From Paludibacteraceae bacterium (GTDB taxonomy: Bacteria > Bacteroidota > Bacteroidia > Bacteroidales > Paludibacteraceae), in assembly GCA_024405815.1 (NCBI GenBank), contig JAKSNX010000008.1, positions 1 to 43,215 on the forward strand: DNA of 43,215 bases, in the 5' to 3' direction. The notes under the pieces were generated by a model, which worked only from the letters and a program-made list of their open reading frames with translations, had not been told where the DNA came from and searched no databases. Position 1 is the first letter of the stretch. Each line of letters opens with the position of its first letter. Made by a program: the position numbers and the translations under genes. Of this stretch, positions 17,113 to 24,832 are shown in pieces.

Positions 17113-17422
17113 TGTAAGATGGAAAAAATTCACGGACAAATATGTCGGCACAAAAATCCAAGTTGTCCACACCATACAAATGTAGGACACAACCGAACAA
17201 AGCCGCGAGGAGTTCCTGCGGCAAACGAGGGTCGTACTCACCAAGACCAACCTCTATCAGTCTATCTATGGTTGATTCAGAAATATTCCCTTCTACATAA
17301 TTACACTCACCTTGCCAGAAGTAATCATAGTACCGACTAATCTTAGATTCATTCTTATCGTAAGACTCATCGCCCTTGTAGTACCGGCACCATTCTATGC
17401 GTTTTTTCTCTGCCATATACAT
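17096..17422 (-). CDS. Unknown acidic protein beside the CRISPR array
   Basis: A 108-residue protein (or 106 from the second ATG at 17416), with no signal peptide or membrane segment. It opens MAEKKRIEWCRYYKGDESYD and has many acidic and aromatic residues. The IEWCRYYKG opening resembles uncharacterised proteins of gut Bacteroidales, but I can name no domain. A -7 box lies just upstream at 17436-17443, between the gene and the leader-distal end of the CRISPR array. Any role in CRISPR function or its inhibition would be speculation. Confidence 0.55.
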   Translation of the reverse strand: MYMAEKKRIEWCRYYKGDESYDKNESKISRYYDYFWQGECNYVEGNISESTIDRLIEVGLGEYDPRLPQELLAALFGCVLHLYGVDNLDFCADIFVREFFPSYIKRPL

Positions 17423-17435
17423 TGGATTTTGGGGA

Positions 17436-17443
17436 CAAAGGTA
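17436..17443 (-). promoter_or_regulatory. -7 box for the unknown gene at 17096-17422
   Basis: TACCTTTG on the minus strand, 13 bases from the first ATG. The matching -33 position would fall inside the first CRISPR repeat, where no TTG is seen. Confidence 0.45.
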
Positions 17444-17457
17444 AAAAATTCAAAAAG

Positions 17458-18211
17458 GTTGTGTTATGTCAAAAATCATCATCAAACCACAACTAGGTAT
17501 TTTCAGTTTTTTCAATTTTGCCAGTTGTGTTATATCAAAAATCATCATCAAACCACAACTGCATCGGCAAGGCTATAAATTTCCTTTGGTTGTGTTATGT
17601 CAAAAATCATCATCAAACCACAACACGGCAGTAGTTCCACTTCCCATAAAACAAGTTGTGTTATGTCAAAAATCATCATCAAACCACAACTGATGAATAA
17701 TGCCCTTTCAAAATCTTAGTTGTGTTATGTCAAAAATCATCATCAAACCACAACTCTCTGTTGAACAACTTCTGCAGGGCTGTGTTGTGTTATGTCAAAA
17801 ATCATCATCAAACCACAACTCGTGGGGTGCAGGGTGTCAGACCTTCTGAGTTGTGTTATGTCAAAAATCATCATCAAACCACAACTGGTTCTGGCTTTAG
17901 GTGTTAAGTATCTAGTTGTGTTATGTCAAAAATCATCATCAAACCACAACAAATCCTTGATGTCTTTGATTAGTTTACGGTTGTGTTATGTCAAAAATCA
18001 TCATCAAACCACAACAGCCATTCAAAAACGATTCTGCAATTTTTGTTGTGTTATGTCAAAAATCATCATCAAACCACAACGGTCTGCTATCAATACAGGT
18101 GATGTGGCGGGTTGTGTTATGTCAAAAATCATCATCAAACCACAACAACTCTGTATTCCATAGAAAATGCTATCAGTTGTGTTATGTCAAAAATCATCAT
18201 CAAACCACAAC
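17458..18211 (-). CRISPR. Type II-C CRISPR array, 12 repeats and 11 spacers
   Basis: Twelve 36-base repeats start at 17458, 17524, 17589, 17655, 17719, 17784, 17850, 17915, 17980, 18045, 18111 and 18176, with spacers of 28-30 bases. All repeats are identical except the second (17524), which has A instead of G at position 11. In the crRNA direction (minus) the repeat begins GTTGTGGTTTGATGATGATT and ends ACATAACACAAC. This orientation is set by pairing with the tracrRNA anti-repeat. The variant repeat lies near the low-coordinate end, which agrees with a leader at the high-coordinate end next to cas2. I found no spacer match inside this window. Confidence 0.98.
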
Positions 18212-18303
18212 ATTTATATGATAAACATCATAATGTCAATACGTTATATTGTGTTGCCATATAAATAAAATGAAATGATGAGAAAGAATATAGTGCAAAT
18301 ATA
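18212..18303 (-). promoter_or_regulatory. CRISPR leader with promoter -7 box
   Basis: An A+T-rich stretch between cas2 and the first repeat in the crRNA direction. On the minus strand TATATTTG (18296-18303, touching the cas2 stop) is a good -7 box, giving a leader of about 80 bases before the first repeat. No convincing -33 box lies upstream in the cas2 end. Confidence 0.6.
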
Positions 18304-18642
18304 TTAAAAAAATTCTAATTGAATAGGTTGTAATTGATTCTTTTTTTCTTCCTTACCCCAGATGTTAATTATATTAGAATATTGTTTGTCCGTTATTGAT
18401 AGAATACTGATTTTACCAAACGAGGGAGTTATTTTCTTTATACGCTTAATATGAACATCTACAGACTCAGTAGATGCACAAAATCTATAATAAACACTAA
18501 ATTGATACATTGTAAATCCATCTTTTTCAATGTCTTTTCTAAACTTTGCTGCGTTTTTTTTATCTGTTTTAGTTACAGTTGGTAAATCAAACATTACAAA
18601 TAGCCACATAACCTGGTATGCACTTAACCTAACATTACTCAT
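18304..18642 (-). CDS. cas2: CRISPR-associated endonuclease Cas2 (type II)
   Basis: Cas2 is the dimeric core of the Cas1-Cas2 spacer integrase. I start it at the ATG at 18642, which overlaps the cas1 stop (ATGA); the longer frame runs 15 codons back into cas1. The 112-residue product opens MSNVRLSAYQVMWLFVMFDL with the conserved Asp at residue 19 in the beta1 strand. It continues with the ferredoxin-like pattern (DGFTMYQFSVYYRF). It is the last gene of the cas9-cas1-cas2 operon and is followed directly by the array leader. Confidence 0.95.
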   Translation of the reverse strand: MSNVRLSAYQVMWLFVMFDLPTVTKTDKKNAAKFRKDIEKDGFTMYQFSVYYRFCASTESVDVHIKRIKKITPSFGKISILSITDKQYSNIINIWGKEEKKNQLQPIQLEFF

Positions 18643-19526
18643 TGCAGAATAGGAAGATTTAGTTTTTTTATATTTCCTGAAATGCATTTTGAAAGAGATG
18701 CAGTTGTCATAGACAAACCTATTTGAAGTGGACGAGTGATTTTTTCAAAATGTACGTCACAATATAGCACATCTATTAGTTCACTTTTTGTTTCCTTTGT
18801 AATTTCAAACTTACCATGTGAAATTAAATTAAAAACAACCATATCAACGAAAGGTCTATATGGTTCCATTATATCATCAGCTAATGGGAAAGCGTTACTT
18901 CTGTTATGGTGAAATATTCCAAGAGATGGAGTTAAACCCGATGAAATTAATGCTCTAGCCGTAGATGCTCTCAATATTGTATAACCATAATTTAAAAGGG
19001 CATTAACACCTGGTGCATTTCTGTCTCTTGTAAACTCATCACCGAATAGTTCATTCCAATATAATTTTGCCGCTATCCCTTCTCTATTGTCAGAATCTCC
19101 ACTTTTTACATTTGAATATAATGGTTTTAAAATATCCGCGTTTTTTTTCAACTTCAAAAGTAATAATGCTTGATTCTTTATTTTTGCTTCAATCAATTGT
19201 TTCCATAATTGCTTTTTTAATACTTCTCCAACATTAATTTGATTAGATAGCATCTCTCCCTGCAAATTATTCCCATCTAAGTTTTGAACCATTGCGTGAG
19301 GCAAACCTTTACAATCACATATCATCACAGCAACATTAGCATCAGCCAAAGCATTCACTAAAGGTATTGTAACATTCACTTGTTGATGTTCAATTATTAC
19401 AATGCCAATATCCTCAATTGGTATAGTTTTTTGAGCATTGGGCATATCTTTAAAAGAAAGAACCATTTGTGCATTCTTTAAAGACAGCTGTATTGGATTT
19501 GAGAATACCAGAGTCCTTTTTATCAT
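18639..19526 (-). CDS. cas1: CRISPR-associated integrase Cas1 (type II)
   Basis: Cas1 catalyses insertion of new spacers together with Cas2. The 295-residue length is typical for type II. Metal-binding residues are visible as E149 (NREGIAAKLYW), H206 (GIFHHNRSNAFPLADD) and E221 (MEPYRPFVD). The gene overlaps cas9 (ATGA at 19523-19526) and cas2 (ATGA at 18639-18642), so all three are translationally coupled. No csn2 or cas4 is present, which places the locus in subtype II-C. Confidence 0.97.
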   Translation of the reverse strand: MIKRTLVFSNPIQLSLKNAQMVLSFKDMPNAQKTIPIEDIGIVIIEHQQVNVTIPLVNALADANVAVMICDCKGLPHAMVQNLDGNNLQGEMLSNQINVGEVLKKQLWKQLIEAKIKNQALLLLKLKKNADILKPLYSNVKSGDSDNREGIAAKLYWNELFGDEFTRDRNAPGVNALLNYGYTILRASTARALISSGLTPSLGIFHHNRSNAFPLADDIMEPYRPFVDMVVFNLISHGKFEITKETKSELIDVLYCDVHFEKITRPLQIGLSMTTASLSKCISGNIKKLNLPILQ

Positions 19527-22500
19527 ATATTTTTAAAAATTATTTCACCAAGTGGTGTCAGAACAAAATCCTTTCCTTCAACTAATGCTTCAAATTGATT
19601 GTGATTAAGCAATGGCATTGCTCTAAAGGGTTCATCTTTTTTGTACAACCCTTTTTGAGGTTTAATATCTTTGCTAGCTCTTGCGTCTCTTGCAAATTTT
19701 AATGAAACGTAACCATATACATACGTCACACCATTTTGGGTTGTACTGGTATTAGAAATCCCAATAATAGAATATAATCGATTTGCTAATTGTGTCGGGC
19801 TCAGTTTATTTAGTTCTTGTAATTGTTCATAAAGAATGACATGCATCCCTATTGTTAAACAATATTTAATAGGGTATCCTTCTTTGCTTTGTTTTGGGAC
19901 AAGTGGGTGTAACTGATTACCATTACTACTTTTAAAATATTCTGCGGCCTCTAACATATTTATAATTTTATATGCACGCTTAATTTTCCCTTTCTCTATA
20001 CCCTCATAAATTGCAATTGCATAGTTGTTGTCATTAGTTACATGATACTCCTGTTTATGGCTATTAGTACTAACATCTCTCTGTTTTCTAATATTTAAAG
20101 GTTTCTTAACAGAATTAGCAAAACATCTGACTTTTTTTATAAGGACACCTTTTGCTTTGTTCATATATATTGGCTGAGCAATAGCCTCTTTAAAGACTTT
20201 ACCCGCAATAGAAGCTTTAATGGTTTGTTTTACTGTTTCATCTACAATACAATCTAATTCAGAAATATTTGTAAATGATGTAATAGGTCGTCTTATAACA
20301 TATTTAATTTCATCTCCCTGTTTTATTGCTCCATAATATGTATCTTTATGCAAACTACTCCTTGCAGAATCTCCCATATCCCTTACTGTACCATTTATTC
20401 TTTTTCGTGAATGTTTTGGCATATTATCGGTAGTCTGGTGAACCACAAGTAGTTCGTCATACAAATCCTTCAAATCCTTAGTAAACGTATCCCATGGTTT
20501 TTTAAATACAGGTTTCTCATATTTCTCTTCTGCCTGATAGAATTCAGCCATTCTATCATATTCATTTTTACCTATACAAGCAATTACTATTGCATCAATA
20601 CAGTGGTGAGCATGATTATCACGTGATTTTTTCTCATAATAATCCTGCAATCCCCACATTTTTCTAAACTCTGCTGTTGTAGGTCCTTTTATCGTATATA
20701 TCTGTTTTTTATTTCTATCCACAGAATCGTGAAACAAACTTTTAAGATAGAGACCCGCGTATTTCGATATTAAACCAATTCCAACACCTTGCCGCCTAGC
20801 AAATCCATCTGGCACCTCCGTCATTACAAATCTATCATACTTACCCTTCCAATAATCCAATTCCAATTTTAGCAAATGACGCTTTTGAATAATTCTGTCC
20901 TTTTGAGATTTTTCTATTCCTCCATGTGTTCTCAACCTATCAATTTGTTTTTCTAAATCAACAATCTTTAGTTTCCAATGAGAAATTCTTTCTAATATCC
21001 CAGTATGGTTTGCCAATTGAGATGGCAATTGATTCTTTTTGATATCTCTGTTAAATTTACTATCACATAAAGTTAAGTTCATTTTTGTACTATCTCCACC
21101 AACACTTCTCGGTATTGTATGTTCTATGTCAAATTCTGGATTTGCACCAATAAATTGAGTTATTCCAATGGATTTACCTGTGTATAAACAGATATGATTT
21201 TGCTCAACCCAATATTGATATTTTTCTATATCATCATCAGTAGGCTCAATATCTTTATTTTCGGCCTCTTTATATAAGGTTTTTATTTCAGATATATATG
21301 TTTTTCTTTCTTTTTCTCTATTCCTTTGAAAATCGGCAATAGCCTTACGTTTATTGGCATCATTTAATTCTCTTGCATATTCAATATGAATCTCTGTTGA
21401 CTGGTCAATTTCATTTTCAAGTAATAATTGGTTTATCACTTTTCTAATTTGGTGAAGAGAACGCATTGCCATTGGATTACGTATTGCGTTAGTCATTGGA
21501 GATCCTAATTGTAGTATTCCATCTTTATTAGGTTTTGCATCTTCATAAGTGTCTATCATAGAAGGATGATATAATTTATCAAGAGCACCCGGGTTAAGTT
21601 CAAAATTATTTGAAAGGTATTCTTTTACTATATCCTCCAACGATTGTTTCTCTTCTGTATCTTCTTTTAGATTTGAGTAGGAATATATATCGTTAATGAT
21701 TTTTTCTTTTTGTATGTTCCAAATATCCAAACCAACTATTTCTGGAATTTTAGCAAAAAACACAGCGTGAGAATATAACATTCCCTGTTGTAAAAATGGC
21801 AGGATTCGTTTAATTGCCTTTATACTTAAAGACGCATATCCTCGTCGTAATTTAATTGCCGCAAATTTCTGTGCTTGATCTTCATCCATTTGTAATTTGC
21901 TTTTAGCGAATTCAACCACCTTATCCTTTTTATCAAATGAGAACAGAATATTCCAAATATCATTTGCCATCTCATCTATTGATTTTTGTTCCCCTTTGTG
22001 GTTTACTTTTAAGATATAAGTTTCTGCAATTGCGTTTTGCCAATCTTCCTGACCAAATACATTCCTTAAAGCGGCCTGAGTTGGGCATCCGCATACACCT
22101 TGTGTCATTCTATAGTTAAACTTATATGGTTTGTCAATAGATACATCTTTTTTCCAGCAATAATTATTTTTTCCAGCAAGTTCCTTTGCTATATCCTCAA
22201 AATCAAAATCACTTTTACTCCTCCTATAAAATAGTTTATCTATTTTCTCTTTTTCATCAAATGTGAGGTACCTTAATTCTGAATCATGTGGACTTTGTAT
22301 TTTAATGTTATTAACAAAGCACAGTTTCCTAAACTCTTCAAACAGAGGATGAGATTCAGAACATCTGGGTTCTTTCTTTTCAAATGTACATTTACCAATA
22401 CTCTGTTTTTGAGATTTTAATGGTCTTTGATAATAAATTGCCTTAGTTAAATCTGAAATCATGTCATCAGGCAGGGATTGTGTATTACATATTGCATTAA

Positions 22501-23176
22501 ACTCTTTCAAATAATGCTCTTCTCTATCTGTATATCTGGTTCTAATTTTAATCGTATTGCCCTGCTCTTTATATAATTTGTAAAAGAAATCGCCCAAATA
22601 TTCACATCCAGCATTTGTCATCTCTTGCGTTAAATTTAATATGCCATTTTTAACCTTGCCTTGTTCTTCATTATCTTCGGATTGATCTAACCTGTTGCTA
22701 AGGAATCCCCTACGTTGTGCTAAATGATAGAATGCACGTCCCAGTAAATATCTATCCTCTTTTACACTTAAATTGAGTATGTTATGTAGACATATATGTC
22801 TTGCACTATACGGATTAATATCCTTACCATCTATAGTCCTTTGCCATAGCATAAATTCATCTTCCAATGGATATATTTTATGCTCTTTCCAATTTTTTAA
22901 TGCTTCGATAGATAAATTTGGACAAAGATTATACTTAATTAATACCTTTAAAACCTCAATTTTTCTTAAACGGCGTCTAAAATACTGACGCCTTATGGAA
23001 CGATGAGATGTTCTTTCTGCTGCCTTGCTACTCTCAATACCTTTCTCAATCTTAACACCCTCTTGAAAAACAACTACGCCTTTACGTTGTAACTCATAAC
23101 TACCATCATCAAATTGTTTGACTACTGCCCATCCTAAACTATTGGTACCAGCATCTAATCCTAAAATTTTTTTCAT
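19523..23176 (-). CDS. cas9: Cas9 RNA-guided endonuclease, type II-C
   Basis: The effector nuclease cuts DNA complementary to the crRNA spacer, using tracrRNA. At 1217 residues it is within the II-C range. RuvC-I is KKILGLDAGTNSLGWAVV with D8, and an Arg-rich bridge helix follows (RSIRRQYFRRRLRKIEVL). RuvC-II is IHIEYAREL with E599. The HNH domain has DIEHTIPRS with catalytic H686 and N709, preceded by CLYTGKSI. RuvC-III is DNHAHHCIDAIVIA with H858 and D861. All catalytic residues appear intact, so the enzyme should be active. In HNH the residue before the His is Glu (E685), where many Cas9 proteins have Asp. The gene is visibly more A+T-rich than the flanking core genes. Its likely promoter lies 190 bases upstream at 23373-23380. 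Confidence 0.98.
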   Translation of the reverse strand: MKKILGLDAGTNSLGWAVVKQFDDGSYELQRKGVVVFQEGVKIEKGIESSKAAERTSHRSIRRQYFRRRLRKIEVLKVLIKYNLCPNLSIEALKNWKEHKIYPLEDEFMLWQRTIDGKDINPYSARHICLHNILNLSVKEDRYLLGRAFYHLAQRRGFLSNRLDQSEDNEEQGKVKNGILNLTQEMTNAGCEYLGDFFYKLYKEQGNTIKIRTRYTDREEHYLKEFNAICNTQSLPDDMISDLTKAIYYQRPLKSQKQSIGKCTFEKKEPRCSESHPLFEEFRKLCFVNNIKIQSPHDSELRYLTFDEKEKIDKLFYRRSKSDFDFEDIAKELAGKNNYCWKKDVSIDKPYKFNYRMTQGVCGCPTQAALRNVFGQEDWQNAIAETYILKVNHKGEQKSIDEMANDIWNILFSFDKKDKVVEFAKSKLQMDEDQAQKFAAIKLRRGYASLSIKAIKRILPFLQQGMLYSHAVFFAKIPEIVGLDIWNIQKEKIINDIYSYSNLKEDTEEKQSLEDIVKEYLSNNFELNPGALDKLYHPSMIDTYEDAKPNKDGILQLGSPMTNAIRNPMAMRSLHQIRKVINQLLLENEIDQSTEIHIEYARELNDANKRKAIADFQRNREKERKTYISEIKTLYKEAENKDIEPTDDDIEKYQYWVEQNHICLYTGKSIGITQFIGANPEFDIEHTIPRSVGGDSTKMNLTLCDSKFNRDIKKNQLPSQLANHTGILERISHWKLKIVDLEKQIDRLRTHGGIEKSQKDRIIQKRHLLKLELDYWKGKYDRFVMTEVPDGFARRQGVGIGLISKYAGLYLKSLFHDSVDRNKKQIYTIKGPTTAEFRKMWGLQDYYEKKSRDNHAHHCIDAIVIACIGKNEYDRMAEFYQAEEKYEKPVFKKPWDTFTKDLKDLYDELLVVHQTTDNMPKHSRKRINGTVRDMGDSARSSLHKDTYYGAIKQGDEIKYVIRRPITSFTNISELDCIVDETVKQTIKASIAGKVFKEAIAQPIYMNKAKGVLIKKVRCFANSVKKPLNIRKQRDVSTNSHKQEYHVTNDNNYAIAIYEGIEKGKIKRAYKIINMLEAAEYFKSSNGNQLHPLVPKQSKEGYPIKYCLTIGMHVILYEQLQELNKLSPTQLANRLYSIIGISNTSTTQNGVTYVYGYVSLKFARDARASKDIKPQKGLYKKDEPFRAMPLLNHNQFEALVEGKDFVLTPLGEIIFKNI

Positions 23177-23193
23177 AATATTTTATTTTAAAA

Positions 23194-23224
23194 TTTGTTA
23201 TATTAAAAATATTTCGTACCTTTG
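23194..23224 (+). promoter_or_regulatory. tracrRNA promoter
   Basis: -33 TTTG (23194-23197) and -7 TACCTTTG (23217-23224), spaced 19 bases, on the plus strand, divergent from cas9. The expected start is near 23228-23231. Confidence 0.75.
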
Positions 23225-23227
23225 TAC

Positions 23228-23315
23228 CATAAGATTAAATCATCATCTTATCACAATAAGGCTATATGCCGAAGGTTTTTACCTATGCCCCTCTTAGTGA
23301 GGGGTTTATTTTTTT
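23228..23315 (+). ncRNA. tracrRNA
   Basis: The anti-repeat is clear. Positions 23237-23247 pair perfectly with repeat bases 11-21, a four-base bulge follows, and CACAAT (23252-23257) pairs with the first six repeat bases. The following AATAAGGC, with hairpin GGC-TATAT-GCC (23260-23270), is the typical II-C nexus. A small AGGT/ACCT hairpin follows. A terminator hairpin CCCCTC/GAGGGG (23288-23304) with a T-run ends the RNA at about 23315. It is transcribed from its own promoter on the strand opposite cas9. Confidence 0.93.
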
Positions 23316-23372
23316 ATGTGTTAGACCATTGTTTGTTTGATGAAATAAACGAATGCTATATATACATTTTGA

Positions 23373-23409
23373 CAAAGGTAATGATATATTTTGACAGTAT
23401 TTGTCAAAA
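23373..23409 (-). promoter_or_regulatory. WYL operator 3 with -7 box facing cas9
   Basis: Read on the minus strand: palindrome TTTTGACA-N5-TGTCAAAA (23409-23389), 8 bases, then TACCTTTG (23380-23373). This is the same architecture as operators 1 and 2. An extra half-site TTTTGACA on the plus strand (23367-23374) overlaps the -7 box. I see no other good minus-strand promoter before cas9, so this is its most likely promoter. The transcript would have a leader of about 190 bases that is antisense to the whole tracrRNA. Confidence 0.72.
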
Positions 23410-23520
23410 AGTAAAAAATAATAAGTTTTTGCATCGTGAAACTAATTTGTGACCTCTGTTCCTAATATTTGTTTAGGTGTATATAGTATATTGAAAGACA
23501 ATGAGTTATGTGAAAATTCA

Positions 23521-23562
23521 GTTGTCAAATATTTTTTGACAACTGTTGCATTTTTTGCAACA
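23521..23562. repeat. Paired inverted repeats upstream of ORF6N paralog 2
   Basis: Two palindromes in tandem: GTTGTCAAA-N5-TTTGACAAC (23521-23543), and AACTGTTGCA-TTTTT-TGCAACAGTT beginning at 23541. Paralog 1 has only one arm of the second palindrome, in the opposite orientation. The first is an outward-facing version of the WYL half-sites. Confidence 0.65.
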
Positions 23563-23602
23563 GTTCAGTCTGAAAAACAATAGATAATTCATATAAAAGT
23601 AT

Positions 23603-23610
23603 TATCTTTG
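23603..23610 (+). promoter_or_regulatory. -7 box of ORF6N paralog 2
   Basis: TATCTTTG at the same relative place as in paralog 1. The corresponding -33 TTG is absent, because the sequence upstream of about 23590 differs from paralog 1. Confidence 0.5.
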
Positions 23611-23672
23611 TACCAATTCTCCGTTTTATACCTTTTTCATCCTCATTGATGCCAAAATGAAGAGGGTAAACT

Positions 23673-24797
23673 ATGAATAAAAGTATTATTAAAACTACAG
23701 TACAAGGTGCTGTAAAGCCACAGGTGTATAACGTGCGTGGCAAACGTGTGGTCATAGACAGAGAAGTGGCTGCACTTCTTGGGATTCCCACTGGAAGATT
23801 AAATGAACCGTACCGAAGAAACATTCAACTCTTTTCTTCTAATATGGTTTTTCAACTGACTAACGAAGAGTTTTGTAGTTTGAAAACGCAAATTGCGTTT
23901 TCAAACCAAGGTTCAAGAGGTGGCTCAAGACACCTTCCAATGGTATATACAAAAGAGGGGATTTCAATGCTTGAAAAACTGCTGAAACGAGATGTTTACA
24001 TTGAGTTTGATGATGAGGTTGTAGAGGCTGAAGTATTACCAGAATCGTGGAATGAAGGCACTGTAGTGTTATATCAGCCTAACGAAAACATAAAAATTGA
24101 TGTGCGTGTGGAGCATGAAACGGTATGGCTTACACAGGAGCAGATGGCGCTACTTCTTGGCACAAAAAGACAAGCGATTTCCAAACATATCAATAATATT
24201 TATGAGGTTGAAGAACTCGATAAAAATCAAACATGTTCCATTTTGGAACAAGTTCAAACCGAAGGTGAAAAGTATGTAGCAAGAAAAATTTCCATTTACA
24301 ATCTGGATATGATTATCTCTGTGGGATACAGGGTAAACACTAAAAATGGAATTGCTTTTCGCCAATGGGCTACAAACGTACTCAAAGGGATACTTCTACA
24401 TAGACACTATTATGACTCACGTATTGATAAAATAGAACAAACCATATCAGACAATACAAATAGGATAAATTCTCTTGAACAAAAATATGCTCTTATAGTT
24501 GACACCAAACTACCACCCACAGAAATGGTGTTCTATGAGGGAGAGAACTTTAAGGCATACGATTTTCTGTGCACGCTAATAGAATCCGCTGAAAAAAGAA
24601 TCATACTTATAGATAACTACATAGACAGAAAGGTTCTTATGATGCTCAATAAGCGGGCAAAAGGAGTGTCAGCCACAGTATATACCAATTATAAATCCCT
24701 ATCAGACACACAACTACAGTTAGATTTAGCGGAAGCAAATAAAAAGCGTGAGGCACCGCTAATTAAGATGTTAGAGATAAAGCATGACCACGATTAA
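23673..24797 (+). pseudogene. ORF6N-RhuM-PLD-like protein, C-terminally truncated paralog
   Basis: A 374-residue frame with the same layout as the gene at 13748. The ORF6N region (about 14-110) has diverged in its specificity-determining part; the RhuM region (about 128-250) and the C-terminal region are nearly identical from residue 275 on. The frame stops after EIKHDHD, in the middle of the HKD-like motif, so R378 and D383 of the intact paralog are lost. The intact 3' sequence resumes about 10 bases later (TCACCGGATAAGATT at 24807-24821), showing an internal deletion of about 80-90 bases. The C-terminal domain is probably inactive, but the DNA-binding parts may still be made. Confidence 0.78.
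24497..24793 (+). repeat. 297-base near-identical direct repeat, right copy
   Basis: Right partner of 14581-14877, same orientation, about 9.9 kb apart. Confidence 0.9.
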
Positions 24798-24832
24798 AAT
24801 GCACACATCACCGGATAAGATTTTGAAGGATT

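Noticed and set aside
17458..18211. Promoter inside each repeat, as in some II-C arrays
   Set aside because: The best match, GATTTTTG, lacks the first T of the -7 box, and no -33 element lies at the right distance in spacers.
17312..18221. Several plus-strand open frames across the CRISPR array (for example repeated MSKIIIKPQ)
   Set aside because: They are translations of the CRISPR repeats themselves and have no coding value.
18643..18687. Longer Cas2 start at 18687
   Set aside because: It would add 15 residues from an overlapping frame of cas1; the ATGA-coupled start at 18642 matches Cas2 proteins.
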